A DNA stretch of 64,000 nt from Nemophila menziesii (taxonomy: Eukaryota; Streptophyta; Magnoliopsida; Boraginales; Hydrophyllaceae): contig JARWIR010000002.1 in the NCBI GenBank assembly GCA_029959085.1, forward strand, positions 34,311,733 through 34,375,732, in the 5' to 3' direction. Positions 23,207 to 34,690 of this stretch are shown here, piece after piece (the first letter of the stretch is position 1; every line of letters starts with the position of its first letter). The translations under genes and the position numbers were made by a program. The notes beneath the pieces were generated by a model. That model was not told where the DNA came from. It searched no databases and saw only the letters and a list, made by a program, of their open reading frames with translations.

Positions 23207-24524
23207 TTAACCAGCGCGTGGCTGGTTATCGGTGTTGCGTTCTGGACCTTTATCTCGCGTAACATCATAAATCGCGTTTTGAAGTGTATTTACGCCTAGG
23301 ATCAAATTTCGAAGCAGGTCCAATTCTTTTGTAACGTTTCCCAAGGTAGCAATCATCTTCTCCTGATTCTCTTCCAACACCTGAATCTTCGATTCCAACT
23401 CAGGAACAGTTTTAGCTTTCTTTGATTGAGGAGTTCTAGGGCTCTTGGTAGATCTTGTTGCTTCTTCATGGATATTCTTGATTGTGCTCAAAGCTATACT
23501 CACACCAACTGAAACAACGTCAATATCTGTGTTCTTACGCGGAATCTTTACGTCTAGGCACAACTGAGTAATAGTACAAGGAAACTTCAGATTTTGTTGT
23601 TTCATTAGTGATTTCGCGAACTCCATGATTGTGTCATAAATGATCTTAGCAACATCAAACGGTTTCTCCTCCAAAATACACTTAATAACAAATACGTGCT
23701 CTTTCTTCAATTCGGAAGTGTGTTTAATACCAAAGAAAGTGGGTATTACAAAACGAGACCAAACCTTAGCACGAGGTGTCAAACTACTGCTGTAAAACTG
23801 TCCAGGATATCTTTCACCTTCAGGAATTGGGCTAGCCCCATTAACAAGCACGGTCCCCCAAAGGGATTCAAAATCGAAAGAAGGGTCATTAAGAGTTTCA
23901 TGGAAAGGGCATGTTCCAGAAAAGTTGGGTAATTTTAAGGATTTCCGAATACGTTCAATAGAGAAAGGGACTACCTTTTTGCGGATATCAATGGAATCAC
24001 GGGAGGTGGCTAAACCTTCATAAAATTCTCGCACCAAAGTAGGAATAAACTCAAGCTTCCTTTCTTGCAACTCTTTCCAACAAAACTTAGCACATGTCAC
24101 AGCATATTCCTTGTGTTCACTACTCATAATACCCTTAGGAAAATTCGTCTCCTCACCAAATTTCAAAAATTCAATTCTTTCACGAACCTAAGTATTCCAA
24201 CAAGTGTAAACCCTCTTAGACTTGTGGGCCGAACATCTTCATACGCGGGGGTTTCTGTTGAACTGGTACTTCCGGAACCTCTTGTTCAGTTTCCGTCTCA
24301 ATGTTCTTCGCAATTTCCTCTTCTGGTTCCTTCTCACTTTCTATTTCATCAATTAATCTTCTCTTTTGACCTGTGATTTCTGTTCTGTTAGAATCAAGCT
24401 TAACTTCATCAATTTTTCGTTTAGGACGCGAATCAGGAATCTCAATAGCTTGATCTTGAGAACCACCAATGGTGGTTTTTCTTCTAGGAGCAGTTCTTCG
24501 GAAATCACCGGTTCTGTTAGTCAT
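23207..24524 (-). pseudogene. Extra ORF after pol (Athila env-position / plant transposon protein-like)
   Basis: The N-terminal part (24524-24216, about 102 codons) is basic and acidic, with likely nuclear-localisation clusters (RPKRKIDE, GQKRRLIDE) and many Glu. The larger part (24166-23207, 319 codons) contains EFIPTLVREFYEGL, then a predicted coiled coil (LESKIQVLEENQEKMIATLG) near the C-terminus, and ends PRAG. VREFYEGL-type motifs recall the 'putative plant transposon protein' domain often found after pol in Athila elements; I see no signal peptide or strong transmembrane segment, so an envelope role is not supported. The two parts are separated by one frameshift and one TAG at about 24187, where neighbouring residues suggest a former CAG. 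It is one broken gene of about 440 codons. Confidence 0.7.
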
Positions 24525-24900
24525 CTCTTACCACCCCAAACTCAAAACTTCAAATAAAGAAAAACTTAAAGAAAAAGTTTAGAATTTTGATGTTTTGAGG
24601 CTTAGGAATTGAAGAACTAGATGGAATATGAGATAGGTCTTGTTTAATTTGGATGGGGGAAGAAAGAATTGGGTTTAATTTAAGGATTGGGTGAAGAAGA
24701 ATCTTGGGAAAAACTAAGGATTTGATGTTATTTTGGAGAGGAGGTGAGTTGATTTTGTGTTTTTATGGTGAAAGAGGGTAGGATTTGATGATATATAGTG
24801 TTTTGGTTGATAAATTTCGGAGGTGGGGAGGCTATTGGTGCGTTTTAGGTAAAAACTTGCAGATGAGGCTAAGAAAACTAGGTTAAGGCCTCCAAAACCG
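24525..24900 (-). other. Athila spacer upstream of the extra ORF
   Basis: No gene. On the minus strand this is a pyrimidine-rich leader ending just before the ATG of the extra ORF, and may be its 5' untranslated or intron region. Confidence 0.45.
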
Positions 24901-25410
24901 ACATCACAGCTTCAAAACCGGGTTCCCGGTTTTGGAAAACCGGGTTCCCGGTTTCGCGTCGCTGTGACGGCGCGGATAATGAACTTAAAATATTTTTTTT
25001 TTTTTCGAAACGCACCAACACGCTGGACCCCAAGACGCGGGGTCAGAGATTTTACTCGCCGAAACCGGGTTCCCGGTTCTGTGGAATGCGGGTACCCGGA
25101 TTTTCTCGATGGCGCGAGTCAAAACGCGCCGAAACGCCACTTCTCAAAACGCTGGGTCAGAACTTTTGGAACTTTACAGCTCCGAAACCGGGTACCCGGT
25201 TCTGCCAAATGCGGGTTCCCGGTTTTGTGTCGATGGCGCGAATCAAAACGCAGCAAAACGCAAGCCACCAAGACGCTGGGTTAGAGAATTTCAGAAGTTA
25301 CAGCACCAAAACCGGGTTCCCGGTTCCGACGCTGTATCGTGAACCCAAAACGCCAAGTGTTGCGTTAAAATGGTTGGTACCAGCTCCAAAACCGGGTTCC
25401 CGGTTTCTCC
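24901..25410 (-). repeat. GC-rich tandem repeat with AACCGGG-TT-CCCGGTT cores
   Basis: Six good cores at 24916, 24938, 25063, 25186, 25310 and 25390, two partial ones near 25088 and 25211, and one outlier at 22374. The 25186 core (AACCGGGTACCCGGTT) is a perfect palindrome; the others are inverted repeats around TT. Between about 25020 and 25390 the cores sit in an imperfect tandem repeat of about 120 bp, three copies, marked by ACGCTGGGTCAGA-like sequence at 25031, 25150 and 25272. The + strand frames crossing this region are artefacts of its stop-poor GC-rich sequence. Confidence 0.85.
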
Positions 25411-25637
25411 TGGACATCCAACCTATTTTTCTCCTAATTTCGCCTCATCGACCCCAAACTCTTGATCTTTTTACCCCTGAAATCATCAAAAACAACTACC
25501 GTTCCTCATTTCTTAATAATAAACACTAAAATTACGAAAATCAAACTAATCTAAATTGCAAAAATTAAAACTCACCTAATATACAAGGAATTGGCTTTTG
25601 TTTAACGTCGTTAAGGTCGACCGGTTACCTCACGCTT
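25411..25637 (-). other. Athila spacer just downstream of pol
   Basis: The stretch between the pol stop codon and the GC-rich repeat. No ORF or motif is seen in it. Confidence 0.5.
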
Positions 25638-27389
25638 CTAAGGAGTCTCGAGGAGATACATGACCTCCCCAGGATGTGGATCTTCCGAGCGATTGGTATC
25701 TTCACCTCCATGGTATATCTTCAATCTGTGACCGTTTACCATAAAGGTACGGTTCTCTAGTGCATGTTCTATTTCTATCGCCCCATGAGGTGTAACTTTG
25801 GTCACAATGTATGGACCTGACCACTTAGATCTTAACTTACCCGGATAATTGCTGAACTTTGAGTTATACTTCAGTACTCTTTGCCCCACTTCAAAGTTCT
25901 TTGTACGGATCCGGTTGTCATGCCATTTCTTCGTGTTTTCTTTGTAAAGTTTGGCATTTTCATAAGCATGCAACCGGAATTCGTCAAGTTCATTAAGCTT
26001 CATCATATGATTCTTTCCGGCTAAGATAGGATCTAAGTTCAACTGCGCAATTGCCCAATAGGCTCCCATTTCAAGCTCTAAAGGTAAGTGACAAGCCTTA
26101 CCATACACCATACGATAGGGAGATGCACCAACTGGAGTTTTGAACGCAGTACGATAGGCCCACAACGCATCATCTAACTTCATTGACCAATCTTTTCTTG
26201 TAGGACCAACGGTTTTCTCTAGGATTGACTTGACTTCACGATTCGAAACCTCAGCTTGACCATTGGATTGTGGATGATATGCAGTAGATACACGGTGTCT
26301 TACTCCATACTTCTCTAGAACAGTCTTCAGATATTTATTAACGAAATGAGATCCTCCATCACTAATAATCACTCTAGGTGTGCCATGTCTAGTGAAAATA
26401 TGTGATTTCAAGAACTTGATCACCACTCGTGAATCATTAGTGGGTAAAGCCACCGCTTCTACCCACTTAGACACATAATCAACAGCTAATAAGATATAGA
26501 GGTTACCATTTGAAGGAACGAAAGGACCCATAAAGTCTATACCCCAAACATCGAATATCTCAACTTCTAACACATTATTACGTGGCATCTCATCCCTCTT
26601 AGAGATGTTTCCGGTAAATTGGCATCTCGTACATTTCTTAACATATTCATGACAATCTTTAACAAGAGAAGGCCAGTAAAAACCTGATTGAAATACCTTC
26701 GCAGCAGTTCTATCTCCTTTGAAATGTCCTCCATATAATGAATCATGGCATCCAACTATTATGGCTTCAGTTTCTTCCCTTGCTACACATCTTCGTATCA
26801 TTCTGTCAGCACAAACTTTGTAGAGGAACGGATCCTCCCAAAAGAACTGTCTAGCACGATGAGCTAACCTCTTTCTTTCTTGATAAGTAGAACCTTCAGG
26901 AAAAACACCACTCACCACTAAATTCGCAATATCTGCATACCACAGAGCTTCATAATCTCGAATAACGAACAAACTCTCATCCGGAATCTCTTCTCTAACT
27001 GCTTCAGTACCACTATTCATCTCTGAGCCCTCTAAACGCGATAGATGATCTGCAACCTGATTCTCACAACCCTTTCTGTCCTTGATCTCTAAATCGAACT
27101 CTTGAAGCAATAACACCCATCTGATTAACCTTGGTTTCGCATCATTCTTTTCCATAAGATATCTGATCGCGGAATGATCTGTATAAACAATAACTTTTGC
27201 TCCAAGAAGATAAGAGCGAAATTTATCACATGAATATACAACTGCTAGTAACTCCTTTTCTGTAACTGTGTAATTAATCTGAGCACCACTAAAAGTTTTA
27301 CTAGCATAGTAAATCGAATGAAAAACTTTTTCTTTCCTCTGTCCCAATACAACTCCCATACACAAATCACTCGCATCACACAACTTCAA
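25638..27389 (-). pseudogene. Athila pol, RNase H and integrase part
   Basis: An open frame of 583 codons. RNase H: D5, the TEKELL Glu near 45, YTDHSA Asp71 and VADHLSR Asp114. Integrase zinc site: H215, H222, C253, C256. Catalytic core: D285 (GIDFMGPF), D344 (IISDGG) and E380 (SNGQAE), spacing D-58-D-35-E, the normal DD35E. The C-terminal part includes [17 protein letters not shown], a typical integrase tail. The domain set is intact. The frame lacks its own ATG: it opens within the preceding RT frame and is cut from it by a one-base shift near 27385, where LPFEV should run into CDAS. The integrase is the best preserved part of the element. Confidence 0.9.
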
Positions 27390-27978
27390 ACGGTAAATTC
27401 CAATCTGGAGGTAACACTATGGGAGCAGAAATAAGCTTTTCTTTGATTGCTTTGAAGGCCGTTAAACAAGCTTCATCATAAAGGAATTTGGAATCCTTTT
27501 CAAGTAAGTTGCATAACGGTTTAGCAATCTTAGAAAAATCCTTAATAAAACGCCTATAAAAGCCAGCATGGCCAAGAAAACTCCTTACCCCTTTAACAGA
27601 AACAGGAGGGGGAAGAGTTTTAATTACCTCTATCTTCGCTCTATCAACCTCTAATCCAGAACTCGAAACCTTGTGACCCAGAACAATACCTTCACGAACC
27701 ATGAAATGACACTTCTCCCAATTTAGCACCAAGTCTGTTTCCTTGCATCTTACCAACACTTTCTCCAGGTTATCCAAACATTTATCAAAATCATCACCAA
27801 ACACGGAGAAATCGTCCATGAACACTTCGAGGAAATTATCGATCATATCCCAGAAGATGGCCATCATGCATCTCTGAAAAGTGGCGGGAGCGTTACACAA
27901 CCCAAATGGCATTCTGCGATATGCAAAAGTACCAAATGGGCATGTAAAGGTAGTCTTATGTTGATCTTCTGGAGCCAC
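27376..27978 (-). pseudogene. Athila pol, reverse transcriptase palm part
   Basis: A 200-codon frame with FAYRRMPFGLCNAPATFQR, then FMDD at residues 53-56 (27811-27822; the usual RT motif is Y/FxDD, so the two catalytic Asp are present), then LGHKVS and the VRSFLGHAGFYRRFIKDFS connection region. It is separated from the upstream RT frame only by a TAG at about 27984 in a context where a Gln codon is expected (GYN, stop, IYVAPEDQ), and from the RNase H frame by a one-base shift. Confidence 0.9.
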
Positions 27979-27984
27979 GTAAAT

Positions 27985-30459
27985 CTAATTGTATCCGGAG
28001 TAGCAATCCAAGAAACAGTAATATTCCCTTCCGGCTAATGTATCTAACATTTGATCGATGAAGGGTAAAGGGAAATGATCTTTTCTGGTGGCCTTGTTCA
28101 GCTTTCTATAATCCATGCAAACTCTCCAACCAACCACCGTTCTTGAAGGAATCGCCTCATTTTTATCGTTAATAATTGTTGTCATTCCTCCTTTCTTCGG
28201 TACACACTGAACTGGGCTCACCCATTCACTACTCGAAATGGGATAGATAATCCCCGCATCTAAAAGCTTGATCACCTCTTTCTTCACTACATCCTTCATC
28301 ACGGGCATCAATCTCCTTTGACCTTCAACTGAGCGTGCGTTAACATCTTCAAGTATGATTTTGTGTTGACAATAGGATGGACTAATGCCTTTGATGTCAG
28401 CAATTGTCCAACCTATTGCTTCTTTGTTGGCTCTTAACACACGCAATAGTTTATCTTCTTGAGGACCTGTTAAATTAGCTGAAACAATAACAGGTAGAGT
28501 TTCATTAGTACCCAAATATGCATACCTCAAGTGTGTTGGCAATGGTTTTTCTTTCAATTCCGGAGGAGATTCAATTGAAGGCTTCTTTTTAGGAATAATC
28601 TCCCCTGGTTCTCTCACAGGTTCATAGGCAAGACGCCTATACTTCGGATTTTCAGAATTGAGAGCTGCCACTGTCTCGGTAAGCTCTTCCATCATCTCAG
28701 GTGAATCTAATGTCAAAGCAGCCTGCAAGATATCATCAAAATTTAAACAATTAAATACCTCTTGCGATGCTTTCTCTACTACATCCATTCTGAAGCAATC
28801 TTCCTGAGAATCTGGGAATTTCATAGCTCGAAATACATTGAATTTAACTTCCTCGTCTTGAATCCTCATCGTTAATTCGCCATTCTCTACATCGATCAAT
28901 GTACGCCCTGTAGCTAGGAATGGTCTAACCAAAATAATGGGGACATTTCTATCTGCATCGTACTCAAGTATTACGAAATCAACAGGAAATATAAGTGTAC
29001 CTGCCTTAACAAGGACATCCTCAATGCGGCCTTCAGGATGTGCAAGAGACCTGTCCGCCATTTGCAAGACCATAGAAGTGGGTCTTGCATCTCCAATTTT
29101 AAGCTTATCAAAGATTGACTTAGGCATCAAATTGATGCTTGCCCCCAAATCACACATCGCTTTTCCTTTCCATTCTTCTCCAATCGATATCGGAATCATG
29201 AAACTCCCCGGATCAACTAACTTTGGAGGTAATTTACTCTGACAAATCGCGCTACACTCTTCAGGAAGACCAATCATCTCATTATCACAATAAGGCCTTT
29301 TGTTAGTGAGGGCCCTCTTCAAAAACTTCGTATACTTAGGAATACCTCGAATAGCCTCTAGCAACGGAATATTAATACTTAGACCCTTCACTCTATTGAA
29401 GAATTTCTGGAAATCACCCAAATCACCCTTTTTCTGAACTCGAGATGGAAACCGTGGGGGAGGGCGATTGATCACAATATCATCTTTCTTTTTCGGAACT
29501 TCTCTTGGCCTCTCTATTTCTTCAACCTCACTATCTTTCTCATTCTCTTTTTCTTTCTCACCCACTTCCTTTTCTTTTCTTGGAACTTCTTTCTCTTTCA
29601 TAACGGGAAAAGGAGGTGGAGGGAGGTTCTTACCACTTCGTAATGTAACGGCTTTGCAATCTTCACGTTGTATTAGATTCTCAGTATCGCTAGGAAGTTG
29701 TCCTTGTGGACGTTGATTCAGTTGTTTATTAATTTGACTTAGCTGATTCTGAAACAACTTCATATTTGCTTCGGCTGCATTTTGATGTTCCATAGCTTGT
29801 GTTTGAAGAGCAATTAAACTTTCAACTGTTTTCTGAAGGGTAACTACTCCTTCTTGTGGATGGGCAGGTAAGGCTTTCTGGTTCAAATTTTCATCATAAG
29901 TATTCTGAGGAGCTTGTCTTTGTACATAATTACCTTGATTCTGTCCTCCTTGATAATTGTTGTGTGGTCTTGGATTATAGTTGTTACCTTGGGGACGCGG
30001 CTGATACGCATATGTAGGATTGGCTGCCCCATTAGGATTTGAGTATTGAAACCCAGGATGGTTTCTGTTAGGCTGATATCCATTACCACTTGAATTGAAG
30101 TTACCTCTATTGGACATAAACATCACGGACTCTTGATTATTCGGACAACTTTCCTCATCATGATCATCTACCCTGCAAATCGAACACATATAAACCTCTT
30201 GTGCAGCATGCACAGCTACCTTCTTACCCGAAAATCCTTCTTTTACAGCTAAAGTAAGCTGCTTCAATTGTTGCTCTATAGTATTCTGAATCTTATTCTC
30301 AAGCGTAGCAAATTTTTCTTCCATATCAACATTATTCACTCCTTTAACCGGTGTTCTTACTGAATTCCACCCAACTTCATTCTTGACTGTTCTTTCTAAA
30401 ATGATCTTAGCATGAGCGGGTTGAACTTGAAGAAAACCTGCACCACATAACGTATCCAA
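27985..30459 (-). pseudogene. Athila gag C-terminus, protease and RT N-terminus
   Basis: An 824-codon frame. Residues 92-105 form a zinc knuckle with C-x2-C-x4-H-x4-C spacing (CSICRVDDHDEESC). An Asn/Gln/Pro-rich stretch and a charged Lys/Glu stretch follow. The aspartic protease motif is CDLGASINLMP with Asp437; Leu in place of the usual Ser/Thr is common in Athila-like elements. RT begins around WVSPVQCVPKKGG and WRVCMDYRKLNKATRKDHFP and ends at the stop after FLDCYSGYN. Gag and pol are in one frame here. Frames on the + strand in this region (28937-29242, 29468-29716) are antisense shadows. Confidence 0.9.
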
Positions 30460-31244
30460 TTTCTCTCTCGAAGTCCCATCAAGGCCTCTGTAAAAGATCT
30501 TAAGTTGTTGTTGTTCTGAAAAGCCATGAGTGGGAAGTCACGTAAACACATCTGGAATCTTGTCCAACTCTTACCCACAGTTTAATCATATTCTTGACGG
30601 AAATGCGTCAATTTAATTCAGCATCTAATCTCATGTTACTTGGGTAATACCTGTCAAAGAAAGCAGTCTCTAATTGGTCCCAGTTAGTTATCTTCGTAGG
30701 ATCTTGCGTATCGTGCCATGTTAAACGCAGCAAAATACATATGTTCTCTTGAAACTCCTTGTGTGATATAAGAATCACATATCTGTTTAAACTTCTGTAC
30801 TGCTCTAAGAGGATCTTCTGATGGTCTACCACGAAAATTCCCAAAATTTTGGAATTGAGCTAACATACCCAAATCAGGACGGAATCATGGAACATTAATA
30901 TCTGGAGCACCTACTCCTATAGTAGGAGCGCGGAATGGAACTTCTGGTGGGCCATTAGTAAACCATGGATCTTGATTCATCACTATCTGAACTTGAGGAT
31001 TAGGATTTAGTGGTGGATTTGGAGGAATTAGGACAGGCGCTAAAGGTTGGCCATTCGCACCTAACTGGCCTTGTTCATTATTTTGTTGATTCTGAAGATT
31101 GATATTCTCTATTCTGTTAACTAACTCTTCTACTTCCAAAGCTTCTCGTTCTCTTCTTCTCTTGTTAGCAAGTCTGATCAACGATTCTGGATTACTAAGG
31201 ATCGGAGGTGTTGGCTCTAGACCCTTGAATAGCCTTCTTCGCAT
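30460..31244 (-). pseudogene. Athila gag N-terminal and capsid part, broken
   Basis: Starts MRRRLFKGLEPTPP at 31244 and runs to a TGA near 30883; the next residues in the same frame are FRPDLGMLAQFQNFGNFRGR. The capsid-like stretch (QKFKQICDSYITQGVSREHM, then NWDQLETAFFDRYYP) changes frame near 30720. Further stops lie at 30607 and in the stretch to 30500 (ELDKIPDVFT, stop, LPTHGFSEQQQLKIFYRGL) before the frame joins the 824-codon ORF. The TWD.L...FL..Y-like and FY.GL features are typical of retrotransposon gag. At least three lesions inactivate it. Confidence 0.85.
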
Positions 31245-31355
31245 ACACCAAACCTAAAAACCTGGAAAAAGCTAACAAACAAAAAGCGTAAAACTGATAA
31301 AATAAAATGAATGCACCTATCACTAAAGGATAAACACCGTGGTCACACGCTACCG
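31245..31355 (-). other. Athila 5' leader
   Basis: A short untranslated leader between the primer binding site and the gag start. Confidence 0.6.
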
Positions 31356-31373
31356 TCCCCGGCAGCGGCGCCA
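31356..31373 (-). other. Primer binding site, tRNA-Asp type
   Basis: The minus-strand sequence TGGCGCCGCTGCCGGGGA lies 6 bases inside the 5' LTR. It matches the complement of the plant tRNA-Asp 3' end except for one base in the GTTGCC region, as I recall that tRNA. This primer is common in Athila/Tat elements. Confidence 0.85.
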
Positions 31374-31379
31374 AAAACT

Positions 31380-32944
31380 TGGTGGTCCTTTGTGTGTTCT
31401 AAATAAATGCAAATAATAATCGAACCACAACCGCAAGTGTACGGTTGTCCCAAGTAGTATAACTGATAAAACAGATTCGTTCCAAAGACGGGATGGTTGA
31501 CTACAATGCTTATCTATTAATGATTGAATGCACTTATGAAAACAAATAAAGATAATATGTTTGTTTTGGTTTTGTTTATTAAAGCTACTAAATGAAAGAC
31601 AAATTATAAATGCAAGTAAAAAAACTAAGACGCAAATAAAATGAGTGGAAACGCGGTATGAGAAGTAGTACTTGAGAACGCAAGGGATCCTCCCAATCCT
31701 ATTTCCTAACTTATGTTGTTTAAGGGCTAAATTGGTCAATTACAATGGTCGGGATTCTAAATTCCTTATACCCCCGTCAGGGTGGACTATAAGACGATCC
31801 TAGAGTGTCACTAGTCCCGTCAGGGTAAATATGATCCACTTTTGGATGATTAAGTTTTATTACCTCATTGGCCCTAGAATTAGCTAAGTTCGTCGAAATC
31901 AATAGCTTCTATCCTAGATTGAATAAATGATTCTGTATTTAAACCCTCCGTCAGGATGATCCAATTGCCACTAATTGGAATAGCCTAAATACTAACACCT
32001 GTTCCTAGTTCATGACGCTAAAAACAGTAAATAATCTCAATTTAAAGAAAAGAGTAAAAAGTCTCAATCTAATTTAATTTAACATAAACCCAAATTCAAC
32101 ATTCGTTATTCACTAGAATTGGGATTCACCCATTAATTGTTCTCAAGCACTATGAAAAACTTAGCTCATATTAAAAAGAAAAACTAAATTGAAATAAATG
32201 GAATTCATATTTGATTACAAAATTAAAGATAAAAAGAACCTAATTTCCGGAATTGGAATGACTGAGAAAGGAGATATAGACCCTCTCCAGTTCTTGCAGC
32301 TTCTTCTTTCTTCCTTCTGTTGCTTCTCTCTGGTGTTTAATCTTGTGGAATGTGAATTGTATCAAAAATAGAAGTCCAGACCTCCTTTTATAAGTGCAAA
32401 TTCGGACTTGGACCTAGGCTTTTAATTAAATGAAATATAATAGGCCCAAGTCCACTAACTTAGCCCAAAATCCCGTAACTGCTGATATGCCTTCACTAAA
32501 ACCGCTTTTCCCGATGCGTTATGCCTCTGATTGACCGCATTCCAGTTGCTAAATTTCCGTGACTCGATAAGAATCGTTTTCTCTTCAAAGGTCAGCGGCT
32601 AGATCATCGCTTAAGCACCTCGAAATCAGCAATCTATGGCCTGGAAAACAAATTTTCAGCTCTAAAAATAATATCTTCGGGATTTATCTTCAAGTCTTGA
32701 CTCTATCTCGTGATCTTTGACTTTCTCCTCGGATTCCTCTCCTAGCTAACATCTAAAACCTGTAAACTTTACACTAAAAATACCAATATTACGCGCAAAA
32801 GCTTAATAAATTAAAAATGCTAGAAATAAAAGATGAAAATCATATTATTGCATATTTAGTCCAAAAGTCTATCAAATTAAGTAAATAAACACCAAAAATG
32901 ATGTCTCCCAAGGGTAAAAAATAAGAACAATTAGGGAGACATCA
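31380..32944 (-). repeat. 5' LTR of the Athila-type element
   Basis: 1,565 bp, the same TG...CA ends as the other LTR. The minus-strand frame 31350-31739 crossing its edge is not a gene. The LTR carries the promoter candidate at 32384-32392. Confidence 0.95.
32384..32392 (-). promoter_or_regulatory. Candidate TATA box of the 5' LTR promoter
   Basis: TATAAAAGG on the minus strand, preserved in both LTRs. The site lies about 550 bases from the U3 end, so transcription would start within the LTR and run toward gag. Confidence 0.55.
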
Positions 32945-32949
32945 GAACG
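32945..32949. repeat. Target-site duplication (right), GAACG
   Basis: Matches 20154-20158. Removing the element restores the continuous block f seen elsewhere in the window. Confidence 0.95.
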
Positions 32950-33266
32950 ACACCGTCAATTTTTCTATAAGTAGAAAGTTTTTAAATGGGATTTTTCATA
33001 AATATTTTGGAATATTTTTTTATTTAATTTACTATATGAACCTAGATCCTATTGTCATTACATCAAATGGTATCATATACAACTATGTGTAAAAACATTA
33101 GCCAATAAAAGCGATTGATAGATTATTCTAGTCGCATGACATAATTTTAGGAGTATTTAGTACATAGTAGAGGGATTTTTCTTTATATATTTATCTTTTA
33201 CACATTCTTATCTAGAATATCTATTTATACTATTTCTAGAAATTTTATATGTAATTTTTTTGTTAG
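32950..33266. repeat. Block f, end (right of the retrotransposon)
   Basis: Continuation of 18314-20153 after the insertion. No gene. It leads into exon g. Confidence 0.75.
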
Positions 33267-33487
33267 GCGTGCATATCTTATGTATTTCAATGCTACGATA
33301 CTCCTAGATGATGATAAGACGTGAAGAAATCAAGTTTGGCCATTGGTTATGGTGGAAAAGGAATATTCGAGCATATATAGAAAGTAAAAGTATATACCGA
33401 CTAGATTTAGAAAGTGTAATGTTCAAGGTTACACGCAAGATTGACAATAATTCTAGAGGATCCATTTGTTATACATATAGGATTTGA
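33267..33487 (+). pseudogene. Exon g, copy 2
   Basis: Same acceptor (GTTAG) and end (TGA after the YTYRI residues). It carries TAG after RYS, the AAGTATATACC variant that alters the KKIYRL region, and TTCAAGG instead of ATCGAGG or ATTGAGG. Broken; identity unknown. Confidence 0.45.
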
Positions 33488-34690
33488 AAGCATAGATGTG
33501 TAGAATTTGACGGTTCGCAATTCGTAGCTGAATAAAAGAAGTTATTCTATATGTCATTGTCGTGGTTCGAACCAATCCACACTTAAGTGAAATGTTTTAG
33601 TGGGGGTTTGTCACATAAAATAATCCTATGACCCAACAAATAGAAGAGCCCTAGTCTGATTTTAATTAATATACAATACAAAAAAGCCTTGAGAAAAAAA
33701 GAAGAAAAGAAGAATCAACTAGGAAGGCGTTCATACCATTCCAACCATTTTGGTTATCAGGTTTCACAAATTAGTAGAATATTCATATTCTAGTTTGTAT
33801 TTTACATATGAATATGATATTCTAAATTTCTTATTTTCTTCATGGTAGTATGAACTAATTCTACTTATGTTGAGAACAACAATTATGTATAACTGATTCT
33901 ACTTAGCTATTAATGTTTACAAGAGCATTAAGAGTAGGGGAAAATAAATTTGTCCTCACTAATTTTTGTGGGAAGTTGAATCGACTAATATAACCTTTGT
34001 TGTTCACTAACATTTACCATTTTGCTGAGTCAGTTTTACAATAACATTAGATGGCCTTTTCTTGGTTGAGTTGATTGACAAGTCATTCTTAGAGATTTCC
34101 CTAGTTATTTTTTCTAGTCTGCATCCTAAGAAGAATTACCGATAAACATGTCATTTTAAGAAGAAGAAGGAAATGAAATTTGGTTTTCCAGTATAATTGG
34201 ACGAACAGCGGTTGAAGTCATATAATATTAGTAGATGAAATATCAAAATCATAAATAGTGGGTGTATAATTTTGGGATATTTATTTGGTAGCATTTGACA
34301 TTGTTAAGACATCTAGATTTAAGAGCAACGGTAGAAGAAGGAAAATTACGGAAAAAGAAAAGACAATGACTTTTTTTAAAGAGAAGTAGAAGTAGTTTAT
34401 AACATAAAAACAAAGATGTAATAAGGTAAAGACATTATATTTGAAACTGGAGAAGTAGCAAAATTCAAAGTCTGGAGTCAAGTAAAAAATAATTAGTAGG
34501 ACCGAGTCATGTGGATGTAGGACTAGTGTGTAGGTATTATATTTATAAGGACAAGGGACATTGATGGAGAATACTGATCAGTTTTAGGAAGTTTGGTAGG
34601 AGAAATATAGGCTATATTTGGATGAGGTGTTTTTAGTTCACATAAATACTTTTAAATTTTGGAATTTAGTATTTCCATATTTTAGTATTT
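33488..34690. repeat. Block h, copy 2, with minus-strand relic
   Basis: The minus-strand relic lies at about 34011-34280. It has a 9-base deletion in the CGCTTTGCAGCGG stretch (ACGAACAGCGG) and a changed donor (CACTAACATTTACC, giving GTTAGT on the minus strand). The minus-strand frame 34281-34481 is an incidental reading of the upstream part. From 34449 on, the sequence is closely matched by 57668 onward. Confidence 0.5.

Larger units (their letters stand above)
20159..32944 (-). mobile_element. Athila-type Ty3/gypsy LTR retrotransposon, full length, decayed
   Basis: A 12,786 bp element read on the minus strand, flanked by GAACG. Order from its 5' end: LTR (32944-31380), tRNA-Asp-type primer site, gag, protease, reverse transcriptase, RNase H, integrase, a long untranslated GC-rich repeat region, an extra ORF, polypurine tract, LTR (21732-20159). 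The extra ORF after pol, the DLGA protease motif and the size of more than 12 kb point to the Athila lineage (known for this family; the lineage call is from motifs, not a tree). Comparing the LTRs by eye gives about 40 differences including one 10-base indel, roughly 2.5 percent. Stops and frameshifts in gag, RT and the extra ORF make it non-autonomous. Confidence 0.93.

Noticed and set aside
25086..25529. Plus-strand frame of 147 codons over the GC-rich repeat
   Set aside because: The long frame comes from stop-poor GC-rich tandem repeats; it runs against the element and has no domain.
28937..29242. Plus-strand frames inside the retrotransposon (also 29468-29716, 23696-23932, 24065-24376)
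   Set aside because: They are antisense shadows of gag-pol and of the extra ORF.
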